Part shown: piece after piece, positions 1 to 13,900 of the stretch
Numbering within the stretch: position 1 is the stretch's first letter
How the letters are laid out: each line of letters begins with the position of its first letter
NCBI GenBank assembly: GCA_963931925.1
Contig: OZ007580.1
Coordinates: 7,253,947-7,317,946 of the forward strand
DNA from: Onchidella celtica
Taxonomy: Eukaryota > Mollusca > Gastropoda > Systellommatophora > Onchidiidae
Direction: 5' to 3'
Length of the DNA stretch: 64,000 nt
Notes under the pieces: generated by a model
Seen by the model: only the letters and a program-made list of their open reading frames with translations
Told to the model about the DNA's origin: nothing
Database searches by the model: none
Made by a program: the position numbers and the translations under genes

Positions 1-1863
1 TTAAGTGCAATAAAAGTGATTGAATGAATTAGCATGAGTTCGCAAAAATGCCACATTATAAACTTAGAATGTTTTGAGGGCAGAACCATTTGCCAACATA
101 AAGGTACCGAGCAAGTCTTGTTTGAATTAGTGGGGATTGTTTACACAATATTCCCAGTTATGACATCTTAAATAAATAAATGATGTGTTTGCTTAGTTCA
201 GCACTTCAGTTTATCATAGTTTATGGTGCCTCTCCTTTCTGTGTCATACTTCTAGTCTGCAGTGACAGTTCTTGACACTGGCAGCGTTTGGTGATCCCGC
301 TGCTTTAGTCTGTCATTTTGATGCTTTGGCAGATTTGATATTGGTGGAGACAATACTATCGATGGCTCTAGAAGTGAAATGCGGTCCCTGCGTCTGGGCG
401 GATTCGAATACTGTATTCCGAATCAATAAGCAGCGGTGAATACACTGATACACGGAATCGATTCCGCCCACACGCAGCTAAAATGCCAAACGGGGGGCCG
501 GGACCGCATTTATCTGCTAGTGCCCTATCGATGCTGTGATCTGTTCTCAGCAGGGAATCACAGAGCCGAACATTTACTATAAAAAACATCCCTTTATAGG
601 ACTAACTCGCCAGGGGGATCTGCTCCCTTGCCACCCCCCGTGCACAGCCACTCCTAAAGTAACAATGACACTCAGGCGCATTTCTTTGGGTCCGAAATAG
701 GTCACCGCTCGTGGGTGTATTTTTGGACTGTGTGTGAAAGAAGGCCGTTTACGGTTTTCTTGTATACACCTGTACCGTGTTGAAGCTGAGGTATGGTCAA
801 TTAAAAAAAAAAACACGTGGTTAGAAGGTCCGCTTTTTGAGAATATTTTCCTCTATAAATGTGTTCCAAATTCTAGTGGTCTGAAAACCCCATAACTTTT
901 TCATTTTTGGATGCACAAAGCTAAAGACACTCAACATAAATACAAAAATTTTTCAGTGGCATGGCTACCTAAAGTCGTGTCCTTGTGGAGATCCTTGTGG
1001 TGTACCCCTGCAATTTGGCATCAGCTGGTATTGAATCAGCCATTGAAGTGTGAAGATGGCAGACCGAAGCAGCAGGACCACCAAATGCTAATAGTGCCCA
1101 ATACTTACTCTCAGGAACAAGAATACCTTTGGCACAGTTGGTACTGAAATACCCACCCTAGCCAATGTTCCTGTGTTTATCAGACATAGATTTGTCTAGG
1201 ATTTCCCATGTAAGATTGCCATAGGGGCATATTTCAGACATCATACCAACGGGGGCCTGCTGTCTGTAGCCGGTAGATCTACATAGAAACGATGTCATTC
1301 CTATCAGCAAATTTGAGGTTAATCCTATGTCAATTTGATACTGGGTAAATTGCTGTCTGGGATATTATGCCAACAGGGAAATTTTTATGGCAGTCCTAAA
1401 TGGTAGAGCACTCAATTTGGAGTCTAGAATATGTGATTTTACAACCCACCACTGGGCTTAGTAGCCGAGCTTGATTCTCACAAATACTTACAGTTTGGTA
1501 GCAGACACTGTATGTATCACATATTTTATCATCTATTCAGGAAAAATTGAGTTTCTTTGTGAAAAAAACATGATATTCATAAAAGTTAAGGTTTGTTATG
1601 AATTAGTACAAAGTAATGCATGATTATTCAGATATTGTGTGTAAAATACACTGAAGTTTGCTAGCAGTAGCACAGCAAAGACAATGAAATGTGTCCATAT
1701 GAGATGCATTTTGCTCTGCACCTCCAAAGAGCAATCTACAAGTATGTTATAAATAAAGGTGTAATGGAGTTTTTGTAAAACTGCTTTGATTTCTGGCCTG
1801 TTTTCTATCCCAATTAGCGACAGGCCTAGAGGTCAGCATTAGAAAGGGCCGAGAACTCTTACA
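1..1863. other. 5' flank of the MINDY-4B-like gene
   Basis: No coding exon is recognised here. The only structure seen is the fold-back repeat near 357-532. The short open frames have no family signature and no splice context. The 60 bases before the ATG at 1864 probably belong to the 5' untranslated region, but no TATA box or clear initiator could be assigned. Confidence 0.5.
357..532. repeat. Fold-back (long inverted repeat) element
   Basis: The two halves pair imperfectly. AAATGCGGTCCC at 377-388 matches its inverse at 500-511. Further in, CTGCGTCTGGGCGGATTCG pairs with the inverse of the sequence near 452-477, and outside the halves share TATCGAT. This is the shape of a fold-back MITE or its relic. 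No target duplication was identified. Confidence 0.55.
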
Positions 1864-1971
1864 ATGGCAGAGACTGGCAACTCTTCATCACTGGCTGACA
1901 GAGATCAGCTGACAAGACTGCTGAAATTTCTGGAGACAGAAACAGGAATTGGACCAGGAAATGAGGGAAAG
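1864..1971 (+). CDS. MINDY4B: MINDY4B-like exon 1 (start codon)
   Basis: It starts at an ATG, encodes 36 residues beginning MAETGNSSSLADRDQ and ends in phase 0 at AAG|gtaact. An in-frame upstream coding exon cannot be excluded. The segment DQLTRLLKFLETE looks like a short amphipathic helix. This part is not recognisably conserved with MINDY-4. Confidence 0.65.
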
Positions 1972-4900
1972 GTAACTTTATATATTTCGTTCTTTAGAAC
2001 TGTGATCAAAAGCTATATAGACCCAACCTTCTTTCAGCACGCACATGAATCATGAAGAATTAAAATACAGGAGGGATAATTTGGGATTGGTAGGATGTAA
2101 TTCATTAGGATAGTAATTCCCTGATACCCGTATCTTCATGATGCCGTGTTCTCAAGTGTCCTCTGTGCTAATATGGGTGGTCAAGCCAACCCACATGGGG
2201 CAGAACCAGTGATTTTATAATTCAGGTTTCTGTCCTTTTTGAGACATAATGAGGCCTACTGTCTTATTGCTCTCTTTATCTTTTCTATATCAAAAGCTTT
2301 GTGACAAGAACATATTAACCCTCGTCCCGTGTTGAGTGAACTCGTCCACGTAACGCCCCATGCGGGGATAGCCAGCGGCCAGTCAGCCGATTGTTCGCGT
2401 GTTGCCGATAACCTCGGCAGTCGTGTCAATCGGGTCCTTGTGAACACTTGTATCGCGTATACTTCAGGACGCAATAACAACAATAGTGGTGGATAAATCG
2501 TAAGGGACCCCTATGATATTTGGATAAAGTGCTTGTGATGATATGCAGTAGGTTTTATTGTGAAATGGAAGGCCCCAAATCAAGAATTTTCTGCCTTTAC
2601 ATGCCGTTTAACACACATTTTATCATTTTCCCCAAGACCTCTGTGCTTTTTCTGTCCCTATGTCAGGCCATTCAGGTGGACAAATTATTTTTTAAGCCAT
2701 TCGCTTAATTTACTAACCACATGTATCGTGACATTGCCTTCTCCCTCCTCTACTATGTAAAGCGTCCACTTACCATAATGTTAGTTTTAGCAAGAGATTT
2801 GATTTCCAGTTCCAGGTCGTAGAGCACATACATGTACTGAAAAGCGGTTTAATCAAAGCAGCACAATATCTCTCTAATTAACACATCAAATAAAGACAAC
2901 GACCAACAACAAAGTCGGTCATTTTCTCCCAGTTTTCCCTGATGAAAAACCTACTGACAGACGCCCTTATGCAGCATGCCCTAATATTACATCGGAATTC
3001 ATAATTACAGATGTAGAACGGCGTCTCAAATACGCACTGTATTGGCCCTTTCTTCTCATTTCACATGTAGACGACAACCAGCATCAAAGTAAAAGTTTCC
3101 CCAAGATTTTCCCCAGTTCAAACTTCAGACCGTCAGTACTATTACACGAGTATGACGAATAGTTGCATCGTAATAAACGCAATCGAACGATACCATTTTG
3201 TTAGATATAGTAGGGGTGGCAGGATAGATAAACAGGCGAAAATAGTGTGGAAAAAAACAACAAAAAAAACAACAACGACAGCCTTGGCAACCGAATAAAC
3301 AAAGTGCGAGGAGCACCATTGCTATACAAAAATGTGGCCTCCCGCAGGACCCGCAGGACCCGCAGTTAAGCGTGTCGGACAAAATAATGGCCTCGCGTGT
3401 TGCGCGGGGAGGCCAATATAGTGGCCTCCCGCAGGACTAGGGTTAACCAATGAACCACTGGTCGGAATCACAAAGACTAAGCTTTCCAAGGGTGTCCCCA
3501 CACTATCAAAAGTCAAAGCATCAAGATGCGAACTGTTGCTTGACAAATTTCTTATTTAATGTTATTTTAGTTTTCTCCTAAAAGGCCATCATCTAGAGTT
3601 GTCTGTGACTAAGAACCAATCAGAAGTAAGCTCTGAAGTGACGTTTGCCCCAAATACCCACATTGACTCATTAGTATGTGCCAATCTGGACAAGATAACT
3701 TGTCTAGAGGTTGGGGCATGGTTAGTTGTCATGCTTTGTTCTCAAGAAAAATACAGCTATCAGTTTGGTATCATAAGTCAGATCTTTGGTTAGAGACAAA
3801 GATTTCACTGTTTAATTTATAATCCAGTGTCTCATTGTAATTGGGAGTCCCATGTCCCTACCAAAACAAACCACCTGCATAGCTGTACCATGTATCTTGG
3901 CAAAGCTCACTGACCCCAAAAAGATTCCCCATGAATTAGATCACTGACCCGGTCAACGGGCTCTACCCATCGAGTGCTGCTGGGGGTTAATTTGAGTGTG
4001 TGATTCACATTTTACAAGAACAGTCAGTGTTGATAGCATATAGGTAGAATGCACATATTCGCCATCTGTAGTGTCCAGACCGAATATCACCATGGCGATT
4101 GTGGCGTTGATTTTGATTCAGTTGGCTGATTTGCACCGCGAGCCACGGGAGGTGGCACGAACCAACCGGCAGCAAGCTAAAAATAGGTGACTACAGTAAA
4201 CTATGGCACTTATGTATGTTCAGTGGGCTGTGTTTGGCCAATTCTTTCACTTCCTTTCTCTTGCTTACGCGAATGGTAGGGAATGTGACCAGTTTGGGAT
4301 CCACCCTTTCCACCCCTGTCGTAGCAATCAACTACAGTGCAACTAGCAGGCATTTTAACTACTTATCTTAAAGTTACACTAATAAGCTGGTCCACTGGCC
4401 ATCTTTAGTGTCGAAAGATCAAAGCAAAAACACTCTGTGACGCCATGCGCATTCTGCCTATTAGATACGTTTATGTACTTTCAAAGTGTGCATTGTCTTT
4501 TTTTTCTCAGTAACTGTTGGTACTTTTCATTTCACAAACACCCTTTTTGTTGCTGAAGAAAGGCCTGAGATTAGAAGAACTTAGAGTGCTTTCTTTCTTG
4601 GAGTTCCAATGCTTTCATGGAGAAGTGGTACATCTTTCTGAAATATAAATTTGCTTGTAAACTAGGGATATAAATCATTGTTACATGATATGTGAACAGA
4701 GGGGAACTTGATTACATTGGATATTACCTATACTGTGATGTTGAAGTGTTTTGTATATAAATGAACCCTTCTGTTTCAGCGTCGATTGAGTGTTCCTCTT
4801 TATGGCCGTGTAAGATGTTATGAAGTAGTTCATTTTTAACAGTGGTCTCCGCCATCGAGCCCAATTTAAAAATGTAATATATGCTGCTTTACAGTAACAG

Positions 4901-7900
4901 TATTAATTTCGAGAAACAGGCCTTTATTTCTAAATGCCACGCCATTTGTTTCCCCACAAATGCTTGTTTTGCAGCAAACTCTCAATGTCCATCTGTTGTA
5001 TTTTCCTATTCCTTAGAATAGTCAGTGCTCTGTAAAAGTGTGTGCAAGGCCTGAGTTATTAAAGTTTGATCTCGAGCCACATGTTGCCTATGATATGGCG
5101 GAAACCACTGAAGTCTTAGATCATTTACGCTTGCATTATACCTATTGTATTTTGTTATTTGGAGTTGCTATTTGAGCCATTGGCAAAATTAGGCTTTGTT
5201 TGCATAATGAATTTTATGGAAAGTTAGAGCTTGATTAGGATTAATTTAACTGGTGTGTCATAACAGCCATTTTGTTTTGAAATAGCTATAGTAATGTTTC
5301 TGGAAATTGGCTTCAACAGTATTCTCGGAAATTGGCCACTGAAAGTAAAACCATTCGCAAGCATTTTGTCTTCATGGCCCAAGTAGCCACTAGCACCATC
5401 TTGTTTATTTGCATGGACATTATTTGTAATACACATTATTTTTGTTTCCCTGTATTCCATTAAGTTAAGCTCATTATTTATTGCCATCTTACAATTCATG
5501 TCATAAATTGATGTGATAATTATAGATCTTGTGCCCGAAATGGTTACTTGCAGGCATTAGAATATTGGTATAAGAATAACATTCTACTGTCTGTGCTTTA
5601 ACTCTATGTCCTGAGGAACAACAGCAACATTTTGTTTTTTCACCATATTTTCCCATGAAAATTATCCAAACAGTAGAAACAAAATTTTAATATGAACAGA
5701 TGCCGTAAGGGTTGCGTGCATGTTTTCCCTGTTGAAATGCTACAGTTACACTGTCTTTGGTATGGGTGACCACTCTGTTTATTTATGGCAATGAAATTGT
5801 CATGTTGTCTATTTTAGTATAGTGCATTATATTTATATTGTTTTTCTTATTTTTTCTTTTGGAAGCGTTCCTGTAGTTGTTGATTCTATGAGCTCATTTA
5901 TTGTCATGTATAATTAGTTTGCTGCAGTAGTCATGTATCTTTGTCATATTACAATATACTGCAATAATCTGCATGCCAATTATTTTGTTCTGCTTACTCA
6001 TTACCTTACCAAATGTATAACTGTTTGCACTATGGTAATCAACCCCACAGTACATACTTTATTGTAGTCAGTAATTACCATAATGAAGTATTATGTTTGT
6101 CTTATACATCAGTGCAGGGCAGTCCTGCTAAATGGATAGGATCATTATTTCTTAGTTTAGTCCCTTCATCTTTCATTCATGATAGGGTTTTTATTCCATT
6201 CATCCATAGCTTTGCAGATATTTGCCATTCAGTCTGATATTATCATGTGGCACTCACAATCTTTTTATCTCACACCTGTCTTTGAGATACCTTTTCCATA
6301 ATATGAGCTCCAAAATAGAAGGCAAGCTCTTTAAGTTTGTGTTAGCAAATTATGCAAGTTATAAATGTACATTCCTCAAATCTGAAGAATTTTTTTTTTC
6401 ACTAAACGAGAAGGCTTATCTGACTTTAACAAAAAATGTTCAGTGGCGCCTATGACGTTTGCCCTTCCTGCCATACCTTAGATATGTCACTGCATGGAAA
6501 GGAAGGACAAAGAGAAAGAACTGAAGAAGGAAGAAAAGGAGGAATAAGTTAAGAATTAACTAATGGAATATTAGGATAAAAATGGAAAGAAAGTTCCTGG
6601 ATTTAGTGATGAGACTAATTAAGCTATGTCATTTGTAAAATTAATTTTACTGCTAGTTGTGATACTGCACACTGCTCGATTTCACCCGAGCTCCAACTTA
6701 AGTTCTGCCACAGAATGTCACTAGAAGGACATTTCACGTCATACCTGATAAGATTTATAAGTTTGAACATAAACTGTAGACATTTATGCCACAAAGTCTG
6801 TGCACTAAATATTGAATTGCCTGTCCAGAATGAGACATATTAGCTTTTAATTCTCAAAGAGAAAAGTTTTGATGACACAGTATCATATTCAAGCTCAAAT
6901 TTGATTGGAGCTGTATGTTTAACTGATTTTACTTTTTAATCTCCTCAGAGAAGTGACTCAAGTCCAGGAGAGAGAAATGGCCAGCCGCCCCTATCTCATG
7001 CAGTATCCCCACCGCTACTGAATTCAAGAGTCCAGACTATCCTTATGGATGGGTGGTCTCCACAACCGTTGGTTGTGAAAAGGGGTGGGTTTGAGACAAG
7101 AAACATACAGTCATCCACAGTTGTGTTTCATTGATAAATTTTATGTTTTCATTTACGGATCTGGAGGATTTATTGCAGGGATTGGAATTCTCTGGAAATT
7201 TCCTGATTTCCAGATTTTTGAAAGTTTATGTCTGTAAGATGGAATATACACAAGCTTATTTATGTGTGTGTGTTGTGGTGGGCACAAATGACATGTTATG
7301 TCAAAAATTCAGGAAATTTTTCAGTCATTTCCCATAGCTGGTAGTGGTAATGGGAAGTGCACAGCTTAAAGCCTGACCATCCAAACATTAGTTGTCAATG
7401 ATTGCAAGTTTTCTTAAAGGTGTTTTGTGTTGTCTTTAGTCAGTGAATCCTGACTTTGATGATTTGTACAGGCTGGCAAATGCTTAATTATTTGCTTTGT
7501 GTCGCTGACTTTGCTCCTCGATCCTTTCTTTTCCCTGAACACGTGAGCCCATGACGTCAACACAGCTTGTGATGTGTTCACCATTAAACAAATTGCCCAG
7601 TGCGCAGATTATTATCATTTATTGACAATCTTCGCTGACAGGGTGTGCAGTGTATTAACGCGCATTGAACAAACCACAGCCATTTATAGCTTTTCCAGCT
7701 GTTTGATATCATGCAGTATTTCAATTATACTCACTACAGGAGTATACATTTATCACTGGAAAGACTAACAATTTCTGCCAGCTACAAAAATTACTTTGGA
7801 GACTTTGCTTTGTCCTGAGACCCATTTTTGCTTGCTTTCCACTTTGTTCACAAGGATGTAGGAAGTGAAAACATGCCCCCATAAGATGTGGTAATAATGG

Positions 7901-10900
7901 CAGACTGAGTCTTAAAGGTTTAAAAACAAACAAAAGAAAGCAAAGAAAAATCGTTTGTCCCCAGGATTGACGGTATTGCCTGCAGCAGTTGATATTCCTG
8001 ACAAGTTCAGTGCTGCTATTGCAGTTTTCTTCTTTTCTGTCCTCTGTTTTCTTGTGTGAAGAACATTGGAAAATAGGTGCATTCATCTACTGGTTGTCCT
8101 GAAATTTTTGTTGCTCTGAGTTGAGTGTTTTATGAAATTTTATGTTAATGAACTTTTGTGTTATTGTTTTTTTCCCCCACATTAGGAGACACTGTGTTGT
8201 TCCCAACCTTGGCTCGTAGATCTGCCAATACCATTGGTGGCATCCCCATCACACTGGAAACTGCCATTGTGAGTTTCTACGTATTTAACTTAATGCTTAA
8301 GATGTTTATGCATCCCCAAAGTTTCTTGATTTGACATTTCTTCGTGTGAAACTATAAATGCGACAGAATATATGTCATTTTCTAGAAAACCTGCTTATTT
8401 TCAGGAATAATTTTGTGTTGTATGACTTGAGGAATTATTAGCAAAATTGTGTCAGCCATCTTGCACAAGCTTCAGATATTCATGAGAAAAACAGAGATGG
8501 CGGGAGAATTGTCAGTTTTCTTGTGTAGTGAAGAAGTCCAAAAAACCAGAACTGCTTTCTCTAATCAAACATCAGATGCGAAATAGTTTAAAGTCTACAA
8601 ACTAATTAAAGAAAAAGGCCACACATATCTTCGGTTCCCACCTTGTGATTCATATTATTTAAACACAACTGAACTGGTTTGGCAAATGTAAAGAATGATG
8701 TTGCAAATGCAAGTGCAAATAACACTTTCAAAATTGCAGATGTCAAAGAACTTTGCGTGTCATCATTGCCTGGAATCAGTAAGGAATACTGGACCAAAAA
8801 AAACAACTTCATTTTTCTTTTTTCTTCTCAACATCCTTAATAATGATGTACGTTTCATCATCTTATTGATATTCCTTATACAGTCTCCATGAAAACGTCC
8901 CTCTCATATGCGTCATTGAGTTACAGGCAAACTGACAACAAAATTATAGTTAATAAAATCAAAAGTTTTATCACTTGTTCTTTATTGTTCATGCCAAACA
9001 GTCATAGTGCTATTGAAAACTGCCTGTAATTTTGGAATCATCATCTAAGCAGGAAGTTTTTCAGTTTGACTATTCACACCCCACACCCCCCCCCCCTCCC
9101 CCCCCAAAGAATTGCCAACCGGCACTGCACTGTGGTGACAATGTGTCTGCTCCAGTTGTAACTGGACTGCAATGATACTAAAGCAAATTTCCCAAATGGG
9201 ATTAAAGAAGTATACAAAATACAAAAAAAATAAAAAAAACAAAATACATCTTAATCCCTTTACTGCAACACATTTTCCCCACCGTATGCTGAAAAACATT
9301 TCTCAGAGTGCATGAAGTTACAAGTGACAATTTTGAATGCCTATAGCTGGCTTAATATGAGAGGCAAACATACAAAAGTATGTATCAAATGAAAGAAAAA
9401 TCAACAGAGCATCTAATGGTAGCAATATTTTTGATATTGAAAGAGGTGCCTGATTCAAGATGCTCAGCCTCATCTGATTTGTAGCCTGGCTCACTGTCAC
9501 CACTGTCACAAACTTCTCTCAGTTGTAAACTGTCATCGTCTGTGGGATCAAAATCATATTCGTTGCTTGACGGGCATCTTGACATATTTCTTCTATAGCT
9601 TGATCAGCAGTGAACATGATTCTCTTTGAACCCATTTTATTGGTTAGCGTGACTTGAACAGTCAACGGGTGAGTGCTGGCTTCGACAGGCTACATATGCT
9701 GTGGCTTACACGCTACTAAGCAAAGACAAAATGACTAATCTGTTACAACCAGGAACCATGTTTTCAGAAAGTCCTGACCTTTCTGGGAATGTTATTTGTT
9801 ACCCTCTTTACTTTATTCAAAAGTGTTAACTGATCAAGAAGTCGACCAAAGAAAATAATGGTTTTAGTAGGAGCCATGGCATACATGGGCAGGGCCTTGA
9901 CACTCTTGATCTCAGGATGCACAGCATATGTCAACACTGCAGGGAAGGGATAAAGTATTTCTTAGAAATCATTTACACGATGTTATTATATAATGTTTTG
10001 CTGCAGTGTTAGTGTATAATGATTTTTTGTTTTTAATTACCATGGTATTCTAATTTAATTTTGTCATTTTAGGATCTGAGAAAGATTGTATATGGGTCCC
10101 CCATTCATTCTTTTTCAAAAGAATGGCGAAAGTCAAGCTTAGAGTTTTACTGCCTGGAGGGACAGTTTCCATACGGAATACAGACTTTAAGAGTAAGTGG
10201 TCAAATTTCAAGTGGCTCACAATCTACAGTACTTTCATCATCTTTAGATCATCTGTTGAATATAATTATTACTAGAGGTTGTAGTGATAATTAGGACAAT
10301 ATGGGCTTTTTAAGAGCATCCGAGAGGTGGAATGAGTGGCGAACAATGATCCTCAATATCTGTTCCAGATTGGCACTTGAAGATAGAGAGAGAGAGAGAG
10401 AATGATATTTATCTTTAAAATATTGAAATTATATGGTAGATCTATTAACAAAACTAAAAGCATTTTTATCTGCATTGTGGGTGGAACCTAAAAATTACAT
10501 GTTGTTATCTTTTTGTTCATAGAGCAGTGTGGGTGTACATGGTTGTTAATGCAATTTGATGAAATTGTTGCATATTATCTCTAATGTATGGATATTTCAT
10601 GACTTATGGCTTCTCATGTGACTGATAAGTCCTAATTTTGCCCTGAAGACCCTTCCGCATAAGTGACAAGAGTGCTCCGTGTCATGAAAGAACAGTCTTT
10701 CCATTCTGTCCTCTGTGTCCTTTACTTCTCTTTATTGTCCATGTGTTGAAATTCTCAACAATTTCTGTTCTTTATTCCTCTGGTGTTGTTAAGGTCATCA
10801 TCATACCTGATGGACGAACTATTAATTAATGGATATTTAAACAAAGCTGAGGATAATGGCCGTGGGAAAAACCAATATGTTGATACATACAGTTGATACA

Positions 10901-13900
10901 GATTGGTAGGAGATATTCATACCTGAGCCACTGAATCTCCATTCTGGAAATAAGCCAAACATCGCAAATGGGTATGGAATTTCCATCATAGTTACAGTTT
11001 CACATGTCAGAAAAGTCATGCAGTATGCCATTATTGTTGTATTATGAAAGGACAAAAAAATTTTTTTTAAAGAAAAGCCTGATTTATGGTATGTTACCTT
11101 TCAGTGTGGTTCAAGGGGCTTGGCTTTATGTGTTCAAGGTTACATGCTGAAACAATTGATATTTGATAGAGAATACAAGTCGTCTGTCTTGTCAGGGACT
11201 GGGTAAGTGCAGAGAGTATTTCATTCTTTGTGGGATTTCTGTGTTGTGGGAGCTTTAGAAAATTATTGCATTTGTTTTGGAGCAAACAAACTTGCATTAT
11301 CTCTGATAAATGGGATTTCTATGTTGTGGGAGCTTTAGAACATTACTGCATTTGTTCTGGAGCAAACAAACAACTTGTATTATCTCTGATAAAGAAGAAA
11401 ATCTTGCCACTGTTCTTTGAGGAGATAAAAATCCATGAGGCAAAACTTAATAACTTTTACTGCATGGGCTAGAAAGTAATGCACCATGTAATTGATAAAT
11501 CTGGAAGTTCTTTATAGAAACAGAGCAGAATCTCACTGATGTTTACAGCCATGAGACTTTCTTTGGTCACATTATTTGGAGAGCCAGGGAAAAAAATTTA
11601 CATGAAATGGATTTGAATTTCTGTATTTCTTTTGCATTTTCTCCCAATTTCAACTTTTTTTCTTTTCCTTTCCATCTTTTGTTTAGTATTTCTCATTGTA
11701 TGTCCTTTTTTTTCTTTGTGTCACATAGTGCATCTGTTTTCATTCTTCCTGGATTAGAAAATTTGTAGGCAATCTTACTTGCTCTATCAAATTCATGAAG
11801 GTGTGGTAATTATTGTCTGAACAGTAATGTTTTATTACAGTGTTTGTCTCATTCTTTTCTTTGATATTTTAGTGCTTTGAGTCCGAATGCATTTGAGCGA
11901 CGACGAGCCCTGATAGGGGCTATGTGTGAGATCTTGTGGCAGGCAGGAGAAAAGAAGAGAGCATGTGTGTGCTTGAAGGAAGTGGAAGCTTGTTTTGGTC
12001 CTGATTACAGATATCGACCAGACTCCATCACTGAGAAGGTGAATATGATTTCCTCTTAAGCTTTTGAAACTGCGTAGCGAATTTCTAGACATTTTTTTCA
12101 GACTATTGATGGAAATGCACAAGGACACTCAATAATATGTTTGAATAATCTAGTAATGATAATAATGATAGAGTACATTTATACAGCAGCTGTCTCCACA
12201 AATTGGACCCAAAATGATTTACCCCCAAACACCACCTTCTCTCTTTCTCTGTGTACTCACAAACATACTGTCATGCTGTGCAAAAGAGGCAAAGTTTAAC
12301 TCTTTCCCTACAGTGCAACGCACACTGGTTGCACACTTCCCTAGCAATAGCTGGTACAATGCATCCTGCATTGTGACATTGTAAGGGTATTCCTTGACCA
12401 CTATAATAGAAAATTTTAACATCCGGTGAGGTTGAACCTTAAAAATAGAATTCTTGGTGAAGCTTCCTTTGTCCTAGCATATCCAGCGATACCATGTGTG
12501 TGATAAATGTGTAGTTTGGACAGCTGTTATGTAGTGAAGTGATCTTTGTTTACAAATGCTGAGTGCAGTATTGCGTGTAACCCCAGGAAGTGCTCTGGCC
12601 AGACATCAAATGCTGGCCCGTAGGGAAAGAGCTAAGGGGGACATCATCAGTCAGTCAACAGATGTGTCAGATAAAAGACTGATTTTAGCTCTGTATTGAA
12701 TTTCTCAAATGAAGCATTATTGCCCAGTTACCAAATGTTTGGTGTATGTTACCAGTGATTACCTGCCATCCCTCCCCTGCTCACTGACTGATACTTATTG
12801 AGAATGGTCTCTACTTTCTCTCACTGGCAATCTCCCCTTCAGCTTTCTTTATTGGTCTGCTCTCTTTCTCTTTTCTGGCACACTTGGTTTTTACTTTTCT
12901 CTGTCATGTGCACGTTTTTTTTTTCACCATCTGAATTATTTTTCCAAAAACAGCTAATAAAATATTCAATTTCCTGTGTACATGTAATATATATTATATT
13001 GTTATTCCATGCAGTATTGTGACATGAAGCCAGGCACTTTCAAAAAAGCCTTTATTGTCCATGACTAATGCTGCAAAGTTACATTTCCATACTTTGTTCT
13101 AAATGAATATGTTAAACTAAAAATACCTAAAATTCACATTTTCTGAGTTTGGGTAGGACATGAAAGAAAGTATGGCAGTGTTCTGCATTTAAAAAGAAAT
13201 GGAAAAACAAAGAGCATCCCCCCCCCCCCCCCCCACAAAAGGAAGAAAAAAGAAAAAGTTACCAAGTTTGAAATTGATCTGCAATTTTCATTTCAGTGTC
13301 CCTGTGGCTGTGTCACCATCAAATTGTGTTGTAAATTTTATTTTAGCTTGTCTGAAAATCACCAATTATAGTGGATCATGCTGCATGGTGTTTAAGCCCG
13401 TTACACATAATTTATAATAAATTTAATGATTGTGTGACAGACCACTCAAATGTGAGGCGGCCCAGGAAAACCAGGTCAAAGTCTCAAAAATCACATTTTG
13501 TAATTATGTTCCTATCTTAATCTACAGCCATTCCTGGTCATTTTGCTTTTTATTTCATGTTGATATCTCACCGGAGTTTGAAGTCGGGAGGGTAAGAAAA
13601 CATGAAACTGAGAAAATCGCATTTAACGTGGCTGAACTCCGTGAATGCCCGCATTCCATCAATTTTACGTATATTTTTGTTCGTTTTATGTTATTAAAAG
13701 TACAAAATAACATTTAAAACTAAGTAGAATATTATAGTATGTAATATTTTACCATATAAACAGGTTATCCTTTGCAAAAAACCAAAAATTGGACGGATTA
13801 TTGTGTGTGACCTATTTTTGGATTCTAGGTTATTTCTGTCATGCGCACTACATTTTGGTGCCATATATTCATGCGCATTCACGTGAAATAGATTCTACAC

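Larger units (their letters stand above)
1972..6948 (+). other. Intron 1 (5.0 kb)
   Basis: The intron is bounded by gtaact and ctcctcag. It holds a possible TTAA-flanked element near 2315-3446 and a TIR element at 4041-4460. From about 4461 to 6948 I see only AT-rich sequence with no repeat or exon I can support. The short open frames there lack family signatures. Confidence 0.6.

Noticed and set aside
7721-8086. 121-codon minus-strand frame in intron 2 and exon 3 upstream region
   Set aside because: No family features or splice context. It lies within the intron of the + strand gene.
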